NCBI GenBank assembly: GCA_037447655.1
Contig: JBBHKE010002051.1
Coordinates: 1 to 64,000, forward strand
DNA: 64,000 nt
Source: Zygnema cylindricum
Lineage: Eukaryota > Streptophyta > Zygnematophyceae > Zygnematales > Zygnemataceae
Direction: 5' to 3'
In this document: positions 23,354 through 34,829 of the stretch, in pieces
Layout: each line of letters begins with the position of its first letter
How positions within the stretch are numbered: the first letter of the stretch is position 1
Notes under the pieces: generated by a model
The model's input: only the letters and a program-made list of their open reading frames with translations
The model's database searches: none
What the model was told of the DNA's origin: nothing
Translations under genes and position numbers: made by a program

Positions 23354-26300
23354 GTGGCGGGCGCTCGGGGGTGGGGGGGGGGCGCACGATTTTGCGTACG
23401 GTTTACCGTACTTCCCCTGTACGGTAAATGTACGGTACATGTACGGACACCTTTTTTTGCGATATATATCGCGATAATCTATGTTGGTCGCGGTACGATA
23501 TATCGAGAACTTTGCTCGATTGATATTCGATATATCGAATATCGAAATTATCGCGATATGAAACTACCCGATACCCAACACTAGTAATAACAGTAGTTTT
23601 AGTGAATTGCATGGACAATCCCACAATATGTACCATCACTCACATAATTCAAAAAAGAATTAGCGTTAAAAAAAAACCAATTCGTATTAAATAACGCTAT
23701 TTTGTTTTGAGAGGGCAAAGAAAGCCGGGACAGAATTTCGTGTTATTTTCGATAATAGCGATTTAGGGTGTAGGAACATCTATAACCCTTAAGAAACTTA
23801 AGGGGATTTATATATGAGGAATACTACCGATTGCAGTATCTCCCGTAAAATATAGAATCGCTATTGGATTTCACTTTAAGTTCCAGAAAATGTTTTTTTG
23901 TAAGTAAATAACCGTGCATATGACTACTTACGGAACTGTATGAAGTACACAATTACTCCCGTAGTACTCACAATACCTGAGTACTTTTCAATAATTTGAC
24001 AGTGTAATCACCTACTAGTATACGGACAAAATCGTAGGTACTGGGCTTACTGCCACACTAATTATACAATGTAGGAACTGAGTATCGGTACCATACATTT
24101 TAGGAAGAAAAAGAAAAAAAGGAACGCTCAAAATTAAGACCGCCCAATTCACAAGGTAGCGATGCAGAAGTCTTAAATAGCCATACATCTCATTGAGATT
24201 ACTTCAAAACTCCTTTAATTATTTGGTTTTTCCTTTTTTTTTCAGTTAAATGCGGACTGTGTTTTCCTACGAGTAGTGTTCAATAACTGACAAGGTACAC
24301 AGTGTATCCCTTATTAATATTGATGTCTTTTTCGCCACTAAATTAACTTTTCTATGTATAGAAGCGTTAGATTTTCATATGGAGACTGCTGGCCGGAAGG
24401 TAAGAACCTTACATTTCTATCGCAACCATCGGATTCTATTCCAACAAGTGTGCACGGAAAAATGAGTTTGAAGGACAAGAAAAAACAATAAGGCTAAAAG
24501 TGGTACGCTACCATACAACGAAAAGTCAAACATTACCTGAGGCTACCTCAAAGGATGGAAGTATATTCCATATCTACAATTTCTCTATTACCTCGATTGC
24601 CTCAATCATGATAGCTAAAACTTCAAAAGCCAGAAAACCTCAAACCACAAAGCCTCAAAACCACAAACCACAAAACCTCAACATCACAATACCTGAAATT
24701 CCAAAATCCCAAGATCCCAAAATCTCAAAATCAAAATCGAAACCCAAACCCCAAAAGCTTTGACAACTGATTGGTTAATATCTCACCAGGCTCTAAGTTC
24801 AGCCAGTTGCTCCAGAATTGCCCCGGGTCCCCTATATACTTGAGGTGCGAGTGTTTCTCCTTCTCCCTTTTCCTCAAAGGGATGTAGCGACACAAATCGA
24901 CCCAGAACTGTTTCCATGTTATCTTCTGTAATTTCCTTGCACCAGTTACGATCGGCTTTCCATGAATTACCAGAACTCGGCTCATAGACCTGTCCAAAAG
25001 AAATAAATAAAAAATTTGTATCGCTATATTATGGCTTGAAGATGGACGCCATAATTTGAATAGGTTCTTGTGAATAAAAATAAAGCAGTCTTTGCCTCTT
25101 ATGTCTCCTAATAAGAACAAAGCAGTATTTGTTTCCAAACAAAATTACAACAATCTTTGTCTATAATTCATATCTTATATGAAGACATCTACTTTCTCGT
25201 GGATCGGAATAGCACACTATTTCTCTTACTTCCCCAAATAAAAATAAAACTATATTTGTGTCTTTGTTTGCGGACAAGAATAAAGCGATGTTAAAAATAC
25301 AGCGAACTGTCTGTTTTAGAGGAATCATTCTCTAAATAAGAACAAATAAATTCTTAGTTATAAGTACGAATAGAGCATTTTCGCCTCTAATTCAGACCTT
25401 ACAGATGAAGACATCGAACAAAAATTTAAGGCTTTCTTGTCAATGAAATAGACTGAGTTGTCTGCTGACTGTTCTGTCCCTTGTGTGCTCATCTAGTTTT
25501 AGGTTCTGAGTACATGTCCGAAATTTCTCTATATTTTCTCCATATTTTGTTTGCAGAAAGTAAAAATTAACCTCATGCTAATCAACAACAACCGTGAGTT
25601 ACTCAATACTCTGTTTGAATTTCTTGTTCTACGGCATCCCTTCCAGTTCACTGTATACATGTTCTGAAAAGGAGATTCCTATTTCTAAATCATTCCCAAA
25701 CGATTTCTTATTTCGTTCTACAAGGCATGAAAGGTAAAGTATGTTTCTGTAACTAAAAGTACAAAATGGAACATCTGACAACTTTCTTACTTCAGAAAAA
25801 TATCCAACCGGGCATGTGATGAGTGCGTGCCATATGCTTGTAGAAGGTCTAAATTAAAATTTTTTGTAAAACAATACACCAGCAATAATCATCTGAAATC
25901 TGACTGAAGGATATTGTTAGAGAATGTGATAGGAAACGAGTTAAACGATATACTTCAACATTCAGGTAGATAATTAAAAGTCCTATAATCGTTTATTTAT
26001 TTATTTGAAGGAGACTTCTCTTACCTGCATTCCAGCGACCCTGAACCCTAACTTTCCGGAAGTTGTGCTCGCGTCTTTTTCTCTGTCCCACCCCCATCCC
26101 AAGACACATTTAGCAAAAAATCCCCTATACAACAGCCAGTAAAAATCTGAACTGTTTATTTTTTAAACAACTAGAGGATGATTCTACTCAAACCAATTTA
26201 CGAATAAAAAAAATTGCACCGAAAATTTTTGCATTGGGAATGACTCAATAATGCCTGGCAAAGACTTTTGGTGACAACAAGATTCAAAGATAACACCACA

Positions 26301-29300
26301 CTGTTTTTGCAAAGATAAGGAAGGGAGATAAGTAGCAGAGAAAGAAAGCTCACAAGCACTTCTCAATATATTTCTCAGGGGCACCCTCGTACCAAGTCTT
26401 CCTTCCCAACTGAAAAAAAAAAAAAAAAAAAAAAAGCTTAAAAGAATGAACTGAATTGCATTTGAAATTTTTATTTTTTCCACACACAAATGCTTCAGTT
26501 GTTTGACATTCCCATAAGTCCTTCTACAGAGCATACATCTTATTAAATTAAAAATTATTCATGATTTTTTGTTTAAGCACTGGAAGATCTTGCCACAGCT
26601 GGTAAAAAAAAAAAAAAAAACCATGTGTGATAAAATGATAAAAAAGAAAAAATGATATAAAATGATATGTGGAATATAAACTGACATGTCGAGAAAATGA
26701 TGTATGGAAAGATGATATAAGATTGTATCTGAAAAACTGTTGTCTTTATCAAAATTTGTCGTCGACTTCAACCTGAACGTGAGGATTAACTTATAAATCA
26801 AAAACTGTATGTTATTTATCCGATGTATATCATATGCAACATATAATCCTTTCAGTTGCATGCTATTTATATACTTTAATTCAAAAAACAAAAAAAAAAA
26901 AATCACTCAAAATTTGTTTATTGTTTCTGAAAGGGAGGGTACAACAAGACAGCCTCCGTTTTTTTATCATTGCAAACATTCCCTTTTACAAGAAAAAATT
27001 CTTCAACTTCCTTCTTGTCCATAGTCAATAAGCAGCCTCCAAAAGACTAGGAAAATAAAATCGATATCCCAACACAAAGTCCGTGAAAAGAAGTACAGGA
27101 GCTCTGATACCTAAAAATATATATATGACAACGGCAGTGATGATGATGATAATGATAATAATAATGACAATGATAATGATTATGAAATGTTAACACTAAT
27201 ATTTCACTAACTATACTACAGATGGGCGGTTTCAAATATTCCAAACAAGGAACCAACGCATACACAAAAAATGTTTTTAAAGCTTTGACCATACCTTAAT
27301 ATCCATAACACATGGATGTTGAAATCCGTGTGTTAAATCCTCCATTACTGCATGCTGTGTTGCGTAGACTGTCAAGAAATTCTTCTTTTTACAAATTCTT
27401 TCCAAAATTCAGTATATGCCAAGGCCAAAAATCGTATGAGTTAACCAAACTTTTCTTTTACAAAATTTTACCCCCATTCGGTTTATCTTAAAACCAAAGA
27501 TTGTATAGAGTTACAAGAGAGCTATAGTAGAGCCAAAATTGTGCAAAAAAGAAGCACAAACAATGGCTGGTCTCCACCAAATGTCTCCAATAAATCTATA
27601 AGAACATTTATTTAGAACAGAATATGTCCAAAAGATTAAAGAAGAAAATGGCAAATAGGTTGTTTGTGTAACATTGGTACAACGGGGCAAAAGGCATGGG
27701 ATAATTTTCAACTGATAACCAGTTTCCCACGACAGAAAATGAACAAGGTCGTTGATGGAGTAGAAACATGAATTTGTAACATCCCTTAAGAGACTCCCTT
27801 CCAAGGACTCTTAATAGTTGTATAAACAGGCTTAGGAATCCATCGACAAACATTCACAGTTCTACACACTTTTTCATTTTTAACAACTTGACAAACGTAA
27901 CCTCCGGAATAGCGAAAAAATTGTCAGAATGAATGCCTCAAACTGAATGTGTTAAAATGAATGTAACAAAATTAATGTGACAAAATTAATGTGAAAAAAT
28001 TAATGTGTGAAAATGAAGTTGTCAAAATGAACGTATTTGAGAGGATATTGCAAGCGCCTTTGTCTCCTACGGCATTCACCAAAACTGTGCCAAAAAACAT
28101 CGGAAAAAACTTCTTTACGTTATCGGGCACATTTTTATCTCCCCAAAGAGTCTCATAGAATGCTGTTTCCTTATCTCCTCGGTCCCCCCCTTGCAAAGGT
28201 TTATAGAACTTCCCATCATCGTCCACAAGAGATCCCAACCTCCCCTCTGCATTAAAAAACCAAGCTCCGTTGAAATCCATTGAAGATACATAATGTATGA
28301 AAAAAGAACAAAGCCGATGGTCACATATAGAATCCCGGAGTATTTAAACTCCCATAAAGGAATTCTTGTCTATGGGACCTAACAACTATTTATAGCTTTG
28401 ACAAATGTAAGGGATTAATGACGAACACATTGAGAGAAAACAAACCTCATAACTCAAACACATCAGAGGACTTCACTAGGCATGTTCTCATTTACATTTT
28501 TCTGGTCATATTTTGGTCATTTTCTAGTCATATTACCCGATATTTGGTCCAATATGCAGTAAAATGAATAAAAGGTCATGGAAAGTATAAGTGACAATAT
28601 GCAGCAAGATGACTAGAAGGTCATGGAAACTATAAGTGACAATATGCCTAATGTTGTCATATGAGAACAAAGTATTTTAGCCTTCACTTATCAATAGACA
28701 CTCACCGTCGAACCGATGACCAGCCACCTGGTTGGATGAGGGTTTCAGGCCCTGGGTACAGAGACAGAGTTGGCGAGAGAGGGAGAGAGTGAGAAAGGGT
28801 GTCGGCGGAGGCGAGTATGAAGAGGGAGGGGGAGGGGGAGGGGGAGGGGGAGGGGGAGGGGGAGGAGGGAGTGGGAGGGGGAGGGGGAGGGGGAGGGGGA
28901 CGGGGAGGGGGAGGGGGAGGGGGAGGGGGACGGGGGAGGGGAGGGGGAGGGGGAGGGGGGAGGGGGACGGGGAGGGGGAGGGGGGGAGGGGGAGGGGGGG
29001 GGGGAGGGGGAGGGGGAGAGGGAGAGGGAGAGGGAGAGGGAGAGGAGAGGGAGAGGGAGAGGGAGAAAGAGAGGGCAAGAGGGAGAAAGAGAGGCAGAGA
29101 GGGAGAGAGGGAGAAAGGGATGGGGAGAGGGAGAGGGAGAGTTGAAAAATGTCATGTCACTTTTGGAAAACGCAAATCTTTCTTAATGACTTCAAATGTT
29201 GTCGACATGAAACGAGGATTAGCCATCTTCTCAAGATTTAAAAATAACAAAAGTGCACGGCTACTAAGATCCTCCTCTTTAGAAGCCAGATTTTTCTTCA

Positions 29301-29782
29301 CGAACAGCAACATAACATCACCACAATTTCAATTTCAGCTTCAATTTTAGCTTCAATTTCAGCTTCAACTTTCAGCTTCATATCAACTTTCAATATTAAA
29401 CTTTAACCTCAACTTTAACATCGCCTTCAGCTTCAACTTCAGCTTGAACTTCAACATCAAACTCCAAACTCCTCACTCCAAACTTTAACCTTCCCCTTCG
29501 CCTTCACCTTAACTTCAACTTCAACTTCATTTCAGCTTCATTTTCAACTGAACTTCAAGTTCAAATTCAAATTTGAACTTCAACTTTCAACTTTCAACCT
29601 TCAACTTTCGACTTTCAACCTTCAACTTTCGACTTTCAACCTTCAACTTTTAACTTTCAACTCCGAATTCCAATCTTCAAACTTCAATTTAACTTCGGCT
29701 TCAACCTTACTTCTGCAGAAAAACTCACCGCAACGACCTCCAAAATAGCTGTCGCCACATTCGCCTGGACTTCTTCCTCCAT
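22566..29782 (-). CDS. IPK2: Inositol polyphosphate multikinase (IPK2/IPMK type)
   Basis: ATP-dependent kinase adding phosphates to inositol tris- and tetrakisphosphates, on the route to InsP5/InsP6; in plants mainly nuclear and cytosolic. Exons in transcript order: 29782-29729, 28751-28706, 28246-28071 (or 28080), 27354-27295, 26409-26354, 26082-26025, 24989-24787, 22770-22566. Every junction is GT-AG with compatible phase. Product about 282-285 aa, as in plant IPK2. Seen: NQVAGH near residue 26, LVDDDGKFYKPLQGGDRGD, FFPMFFGT, the family signature P-x3-D-x-K-x-G (PCVMDIK then LG across exons 4-5), KTWYEGAPEKYIEKCL, KLGFRVAGMQVYE, DRNWCKEIT, VYRGPGAILEQLAELRAW, YHFYSSSILVIYEG, and the catalytic LRLVDFAHV near the end, stop TAG. 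Start: MEEEVQANV in exon 1, with a possible 5' UTR acceptor 12 bases upstream. The exon 3 donor is uncertain; exon 1 is assigned by phase and position, not homology. Confidence 0.9.
23170..23591. mobile_element. Non-autonomous hAT-like element in IPMK intron 7
   Basis: A 406 bp element (23178-23583) with perfect 15 bp terminal inverted repeats TAGTGTTGGGTATCG, flanked by 8 bp direct repeats GTAATAGC and GTAATAAC (7 of 8 match), the hAT hallmark. The inside is rich in TATCGATA-type palindromes and holds a run of 32 C (23321-23352) followed by a G-rich block. No transposase. Confidence 0.85.
24296..24505. mobile_element. Decayed CACCG-family MITE in IPMK intron 7
   Basis: Shares with the 46599 and 37258 copies the order CACAGTGTAT, TTTTTCGCCACTAAA, GGAAGGTAAGAA, ATCGCAACCATCGGATT and AAGTGTGCACGGAAAAA. 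Ends are too diverged to define the target duplication. Confidence 0.5.
24610..24760 (-). repeat. Degenerate CTCAAAACC array after IPMK exon 7 donor
   Basis: About 15 imperfect units around CAAAACCTCAAAACCACAAA, beginning 27 bases downstream (in transcript direction) of the exon 7 donor; on the sense strand it reads GGTTTTGAGG. Confidence 0.6.
27925..28035 (-). repeat. AAATTAATGTGA tandem repeat in IPMK intron 3
   Basis: Six to eight imperfect units of AAATTAATGTGACA or AAAATGAATGTG follow the exon 3 donor. Confidence 0.6.
28572..28655. repeat. Tandem 47 bp repeat in IPMK intron 2
   Basis: AAAAGGTCATGGAAAGTATA then AGTGACAATATGC, repeated with few changes after GACTAG. Sits among GGTCAT/TGGTCAT motifs starting near 28500. 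Confidence 0.6.
28822..29141 (-). repeat. GGGGAG/GGGAGA satellite in IPMK intron 1
   Basis: About 320 bp of nearly pure GGGGAG grading into GGGAGA units on the + strand, so CTCCCC on the IPMK sense strand. It lies 70 bases upstream of the exon 2 acceptor and continues towards it as a polypyrimidine tract. Long glycine-, proline- or arginine-rich open frames here come from low complexity. Confidence 0.9.
29290..29700 (-). repeat. Degenerate CTTCAA array in IPMK intron 1
   Basis: Over 50 imperfect CTTCAA/TTTCAA hexamers on the + strand; the sense strand reads TTGAAG, a purine-rich pattern next to the exon 1 donor at 29728. Confidence 0.8.
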
Positions 29783-29884
29783 TGCTCCTTCGCCTGAAAG
29801 TATGGAAAGCCACATCAAAACTCAACAAAACAAAGGCTTAGCTTTGGAAGATCTAACTGCATATAATTTAGCATTTTATACATA

Positions 29885-29921
<37 letters not shown>

Positions 29922-32501
29922 AAATGCACGTATTATTAAAATTTCACATGTTACACCTGTTTCACATATTGAATTTATACCGTTACATCCATTTCAATCA
30001 TATTTTCTTTATTTTCATCAATTTTACTTTTAGAAATTTGTGTTTCCAACTATGTTACCTTTTTTACTTTTTTAAATTCTTTCACCTAATTCTTCAACTT
30101 TAATTTTCCACTGTCACATATTTCCCTGATTGTTTTCATACCTCTAAGTAACGAAGGAATTTAAAATTCCAAATTTACATTGTATTATTATAGTGCATTA
30201 TCATGATCATTATGATACACGGTGATGACTATTATACTACATTGTTATTATACTACATAGTTATGATTATTGTGCTACACTATTATGCTTATAATGATTA
30301 TCTACCAAGACAGTTCATTCGAATCGCTCTGAGAATATCTTTGGCTATGCCTTTCACTTTTTGGTTTTCGGCTTTGACTTTTTGGCTTGGCCTTTGGCTT
30401 TATACTAAACAAAGCTTTAGCTTTAAATAACACTAATGCCTAGTCAGAAAATCCTCAAAGAGGATCAGCACGGAAACCCCTAACAAAATAGAACTGTTAC
30501 TATCCAAAACACAAAAATACTAGAAAAAACCAAGCCGAAAACATGGAATTCTGTAAAATAACTTAAACAATCAAAAAAAAGTTTACAAATTGAGAAGCTT
30601 ATCTTGCACAAGAATTGAAACAAAAGTCTAATGATATCAATTAGATAAATTGTCAGACAAATCTTGAAATTAAATAACAACAATTTGACAATTTTCAGAC
30701 AAGAACGGCAAAAAGCTTGAGAAACGAAACAACCACTCGGAGTATTTAAAATTGATAAATTTAAAACAATTCTCCAAATATAAACATAAATTATTACAAT
30801 AATTTAAGCGGATAAATAAGGCACCAATCATTCAAAAACTCTCCTAAAAGGACAACATAAGTTGGTTAATCAGACTTCTTAAGAAGTTCCAGGGAAAATT
30901 TACTGTTCCATTTAATATTTACAGTTTGAGATTTCAATTCAGCGTTTCAATTGAATAAAGACAAGAAATAAACAATAAAAAATAGTTCTTACCAAGATAA
31001 TCAAAATGAGAAGATGCCTTTAGGAAAAAGTGCAACTGTTCAACAAAAGATCGTATATTTCCTTGAAATTTAGATCACAAAACCTTGCTTCTTGCTGCTA
31101 TGACGTCAAACTTATTGATTCAGAGCATATACAACACTACAGCTGCAAAGATTCAAATGGAAGCAACGTCAAATCAGATTGCAACTCGAGTTTGAAGACT
31201 TTCAGCAGCAACAACTACAGTACAGTACAGTACAGTAGCTCCAACGTCTGGAAACGTGGAACTGGTCAGAGGCCTTAAGGGCATACTTTTAAAGTATGCG
31301 CACTAAACTAAACCTAAAAAATCCTAAATTTGTCGACAGATTAAAGTGGGAGGTCATTTCCTGACGCGTCGATCGGTATCTTTCTCCAATCTAACCGTTC
31401 ATTAAAGTCGCACTAAATACTGCACTAAAAGAGCTGGTCGAGCTCTAATATAAAGTGCAGACGTGAAACGTTTGAAATGCCACTTGCAGGTTGAAACACT
31501 TGGCGTTGACTCGAGGGGATGGACGAAACGTGGATCCCATTAACGCTTCGCACGTGCATGTAGATTTAGAATAATTTCTTCGCATAAAATTCTCGACTGT
31601 CGCCTACTTCCTTTTCTGGCGCAATTGGGTATGATTCCACTTGTCCACTCTATGCAGATATCCTCTAGTCCAGCGTCGTACCGCTGATAATTGAACCTAG
31701 AAGGACAAAACAAATCACTCTAGGATCAACCGAAAATATCAGCTGCCACATCGTCCTTTTTGAGTACACTTGTACGTTACATGTCGCCCACGTATGAACT
31801 ATGTACAGATATTTCTGTTGTTTAGTCAAATGACGTGTACAATCGGAATTTGGGTGCACACCGCAGACTTTTGTCGTTGGAATTGACACGCACGCATAGT
31901 CGCACACAGTTCAAATGTGCGAAAAAAATACAAATAAAAAAAACATAGTTGTTCAAAACGCATTTTACGCACGATTCGAAGGCGCGTACGATACGTAGAA
32001 ACTGGAGAGGTCGATTTGAAAAAATCGTAAAAATAGTTAATGAATTTTTCCGTACAAATTCGTACATGTTAAAAAAAAAATTGAACATATGCTGCAGTTT
32101 TTACGCTTTCCGTTAAATGAGGGTGGAAACTTTTATGGAGTTATGTACTTATCACGCTCTTTAAATGCCTTTGAACAGTTGTATCAACTAGATACGGACA
32201 TCGTTAGTGGTGACTGCGTCATAATCTGTAGTCCCAGGATCAAGTCCTATTAAATTCAACTCTTTTGTGCGAATAATATTGTCTGTTTGTCAGACAGGCA
32301 GCCATGTGTCCGTACACATTTTGACCTTACTGCGCGCAAATAGTGTGACGCCGCAACGTCTCTTTTTTAAATTGTCCGTATATATCCTTGAAAATTCTGT
32401 TCAGTTTACAGAACAGAAAGTACCGATACGTGCATCGTATCTCTTTGTAAAATTCCATACATTTTCCGTAAAAAACCGTACAAATACCGTAATTTGTTTA
32501 A
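29783..32501. other. Intergenic, upstream of IPMK
   Basis: No gene supported. A possible acceptor (TTTCAG on the minus strand at about 29794-29799) just upstream of the IPMK ATG suggests a 5' UTR intron extending here. The rest is AT-rich, with a CAGTA pentamer run at 31218-31235 and GTAC/ACGTAC-rich sequence from about 31700 on that resembles the neighbouring transposons. Confidence 0.5.
29886..29922. repeat. CA/TA dinucleotide microsatellite
   Basis: An alternating CA run passes directly into an AT run. Confidence 0.9.
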
Positions 32502-34336
32502 GGAATTGATCATGACAGTGATTGTTCTGGTTGCGCACAGTCACTTACGTCACTTTGTCAAAAATTGTACGTTTGAAGTACATATTGGTACAAATAAAGT
32601 ACCGTTGAGTAAAATTTTGACGGTCAATAGATTGGACAACTTTGACTTTCAAAATATTGTTTCAACCGCTTAAAGTTTTGCCGCGCTTGCAGACGTCGAC
32701 CGTCATAATAAAATTAGCAACTCACACGGCCGGCGAACGTTTACGGTAACAAAACTGCGGCAACCACATGTAAATAAAATGGTTGCAGACAGTCACTTTT
32801 TGTCTTTACCTGAGCTCCACGGTGAGAGCACTTAGGGTGTGTCCCCATGTGCATAAGTAAGGGTTTTTTTCTGCCGTTTTCTTGTAAAACTTAGCGCCGT
32901 ACTGCCTAAGTTCCAACCGTACGAAGGAATCGCAAATTTGTAGAGTACAATTTGCGTCGCCCTCAAACTTAGGATGTACAAAAATTTGTCGTCTTGTGTT
33001 TTTCGACCCACTTCGACGACAAAAAACGTCATCTTCAACCTTATCTTTAAAACACATGCACGATGTGTTTTAAAACTAGGGATTTTATATAAACAAATAG
33101 GAACACATATTCGCACGTGCCGTAATTTTTGAAGTTTTTCACACGATTTTCAAAGACAAAGGAAAGTACAGAAGTCGCTATGTTTTGTCCGTTTACATTT
33201 AATACGACAAAGAAAATTACACAATTTGTTTGGTTTTGTCCGTTTTCGTCCAGTACGGTTTTTTTTTTGCAGGGGTCTCGAAATTCCGATGCCATTTCAC
33301 GTCGAGCGGACAAGAGACGCAAAGGCAAAGCGCAACTTATTCAACCGTGAAACGGTACATGCTGGAAGGCGGTACGTCTACAATATCACAGTAAGACATG
33401 CGACGTCACACAAGCAGTTCCAAAAAATAACGTCCGACAACACAGATTGTAGACGTTGACAGCCGTCACACGTATTGTCGACGTATACAATCGTCACAAA
33501 CGTAAGTTACGATTACGTTATTACACATAGGGACACTTGAAAAGCGGGTCCGCCGGATCCGCGCTAAAATACAAAGTAAGTTCGCTAAGTTACAAGTACA
33601 TGGGGACATACCCTTAGCCGCAAAATTTAAATTAATCGTCTAATCGTTACATTGAACTTAGGCGCAAAATGAAACGAAGCCTCTTTAAACTAAAGTACTA
33701 TAAGTCTTGTACGGAAATATTAAACCGCACGATACGAAATAAACTTTTTACACTATAATCTAACGAACCGGCGTAAAAATATCAATTGAAATTAAATGAA
33801 AAAAATGTGCGTCACGCGCTACGAAATTGAGCCACATTATCTACGATTCAACATTCTTACATTGACATCAAAATTTCGTGCGTTTTAATATTTCCGTACA
33901 AAACTTTCAGTAGTTCAGTTTAGTTTTTTAGGGTTTTTTTTCAATTTGCGTCTAAGTTCAATGTAACGCTTAGACTATTAATTTCAATTTTGGGGCTAAG
34001 TGCTCCCACCGTGGAGCTCACCTAAAGACAAAAAGTGACTGTCTGCATTCTGCAACCATTTTATTTACATGTGGTTGCCGCAGTTTTGTTACCGTAAACG
34101 TTCGCCGGCCATGTGAATTGCTAATTTTATTATGACGGTCGACGTCCGCAAGCGCGGCAAAACTTTAAGGGGCTAAAACAATATTTTGAAAGTCAAAGTT
34201 GTCCAACCGATTGACGTCAAAATTTTACTCAACGGTACTTTATTTGTACCAATATGTACTTCGAACGTACAATTTTTGACAAAGTGACGTAAGTGACTAT
34301 GCGCAACCAAAACAGTCACTGTCATGATCAATTCCC
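32502..34336. mobile_element. Long inverted-repeat (foldback-like) element with nested insertion
   Basis: Left arm 32502-32831, interrupted by a nested element and resuming at 33617-33673; right arm 33941-34336 is its inverted copy. Shared blocks, in order and inverted, include AATTGATCATGACAGTGA, GACAAAGTGACGTAAGTGAC, TTTTGCCGCGCTTGC, GTTTACGGTAACAAAACTGC and TAATCGTTACATTGAACTTA-type sequence. Arms are about 390 bp each once the nested element is removed; the native element would be about 1.05 kb with a roughly 270 bp spacer. No transposase frame was seen. The target duplication is not clear. Confidence 0.85.
32832..33616. mobile_element. Nested Harbinger-like MITE, TTA target duplication
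   Basis: Flanked by TTA on both sides; ends GGGTGTGTCCCCATGTGC and its inverted partner GTACATGGGGACATACCC. It interrupts the left arm of the larger inverted-repeat element, so it is the younger insertion. TTA duplication with GGG termini fits PIF/Harbinger-type (Tourist-like) elements. 779 bp, non-coding. Confidence 0.8.
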
Positions 34337-34400
34337 TTTGTTTATAGGGTTCCTGTAAATTTCCAGTCCCTTTGTTTATAGGGTTCCCGTAAATTTCCAG
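34333..34400. repeat. 34 bp tandem duplication
   Basis: Two units TCCCTTTGTTTATAGGGTTC plus CYGTAAATTTCCAG, differing at one base, at the right edge of the inverted-repeat element. Confidence 0.85.
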
Positions 34401-34610
34401 TTTCGGTTTACAGTAGACGTTTTTTTTCGATTTTTTCAAAAGTCACGTTCAATACATAGAAACTTGGAAAAAATGAAAAAATCGCGCGATTTGAACAACT
34501 AGGCAAAAAAGTAAGAAACTTTCGCAGTTAAATACGTATTATAAAGCTGGTATAAATGATAAATCTATAATACTCTTCTCTACGGCATCTTAAATTCTAA
34601 ACAGATACAG

Positions 34611-34825
34611 TACACCGCCAATCATTATTAGCGTTGTGTACGCTAATTCCGTCCCACTTTTTTTTTTTTTTCAAATAGAATTATCCACACTATTTAAAAA
34701 AACCCTAATTCCTAATTAGAATAGACGATTTCTTCGAAAATTTCCAAATTCCCAATTAGCGTAAACCATGCTAATTATTCGTATACGCTTAAAAGACTTA
34801 CACGCTAATAACGATTGGCGGTGTA
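34611..34825. mobile_element. CACCG-family MITE
   Basis: TA-flanked, 211 bp; left end CACCGCCAATCATTATTAGC, right end GCTAATAACGATTGGCGGTG. It begins the composite region that ends at 37056 with the same terminus and GGGACGGAATTAGCG block in inverse orientation. Confidence 0.75.
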
Positions 34826-34829
34826 CCTG

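Noticed and set aside
24731-25138. 135 aa minus-strand ORF
   Set aside because: Shadow of IPMK exon 7; another frame of the same strand gives the conserved DRNWCKEIT and ILEQLAELRAW peptides.
28677-29350. Long Gly/Arg-rich (+) and Pro/Ser-rich (-) open frames
   Set aside because: Products of the GGGGAG satellite in IPMK intron 1; no domain, and the minus frame contains IPMK exon 2 only at its end.
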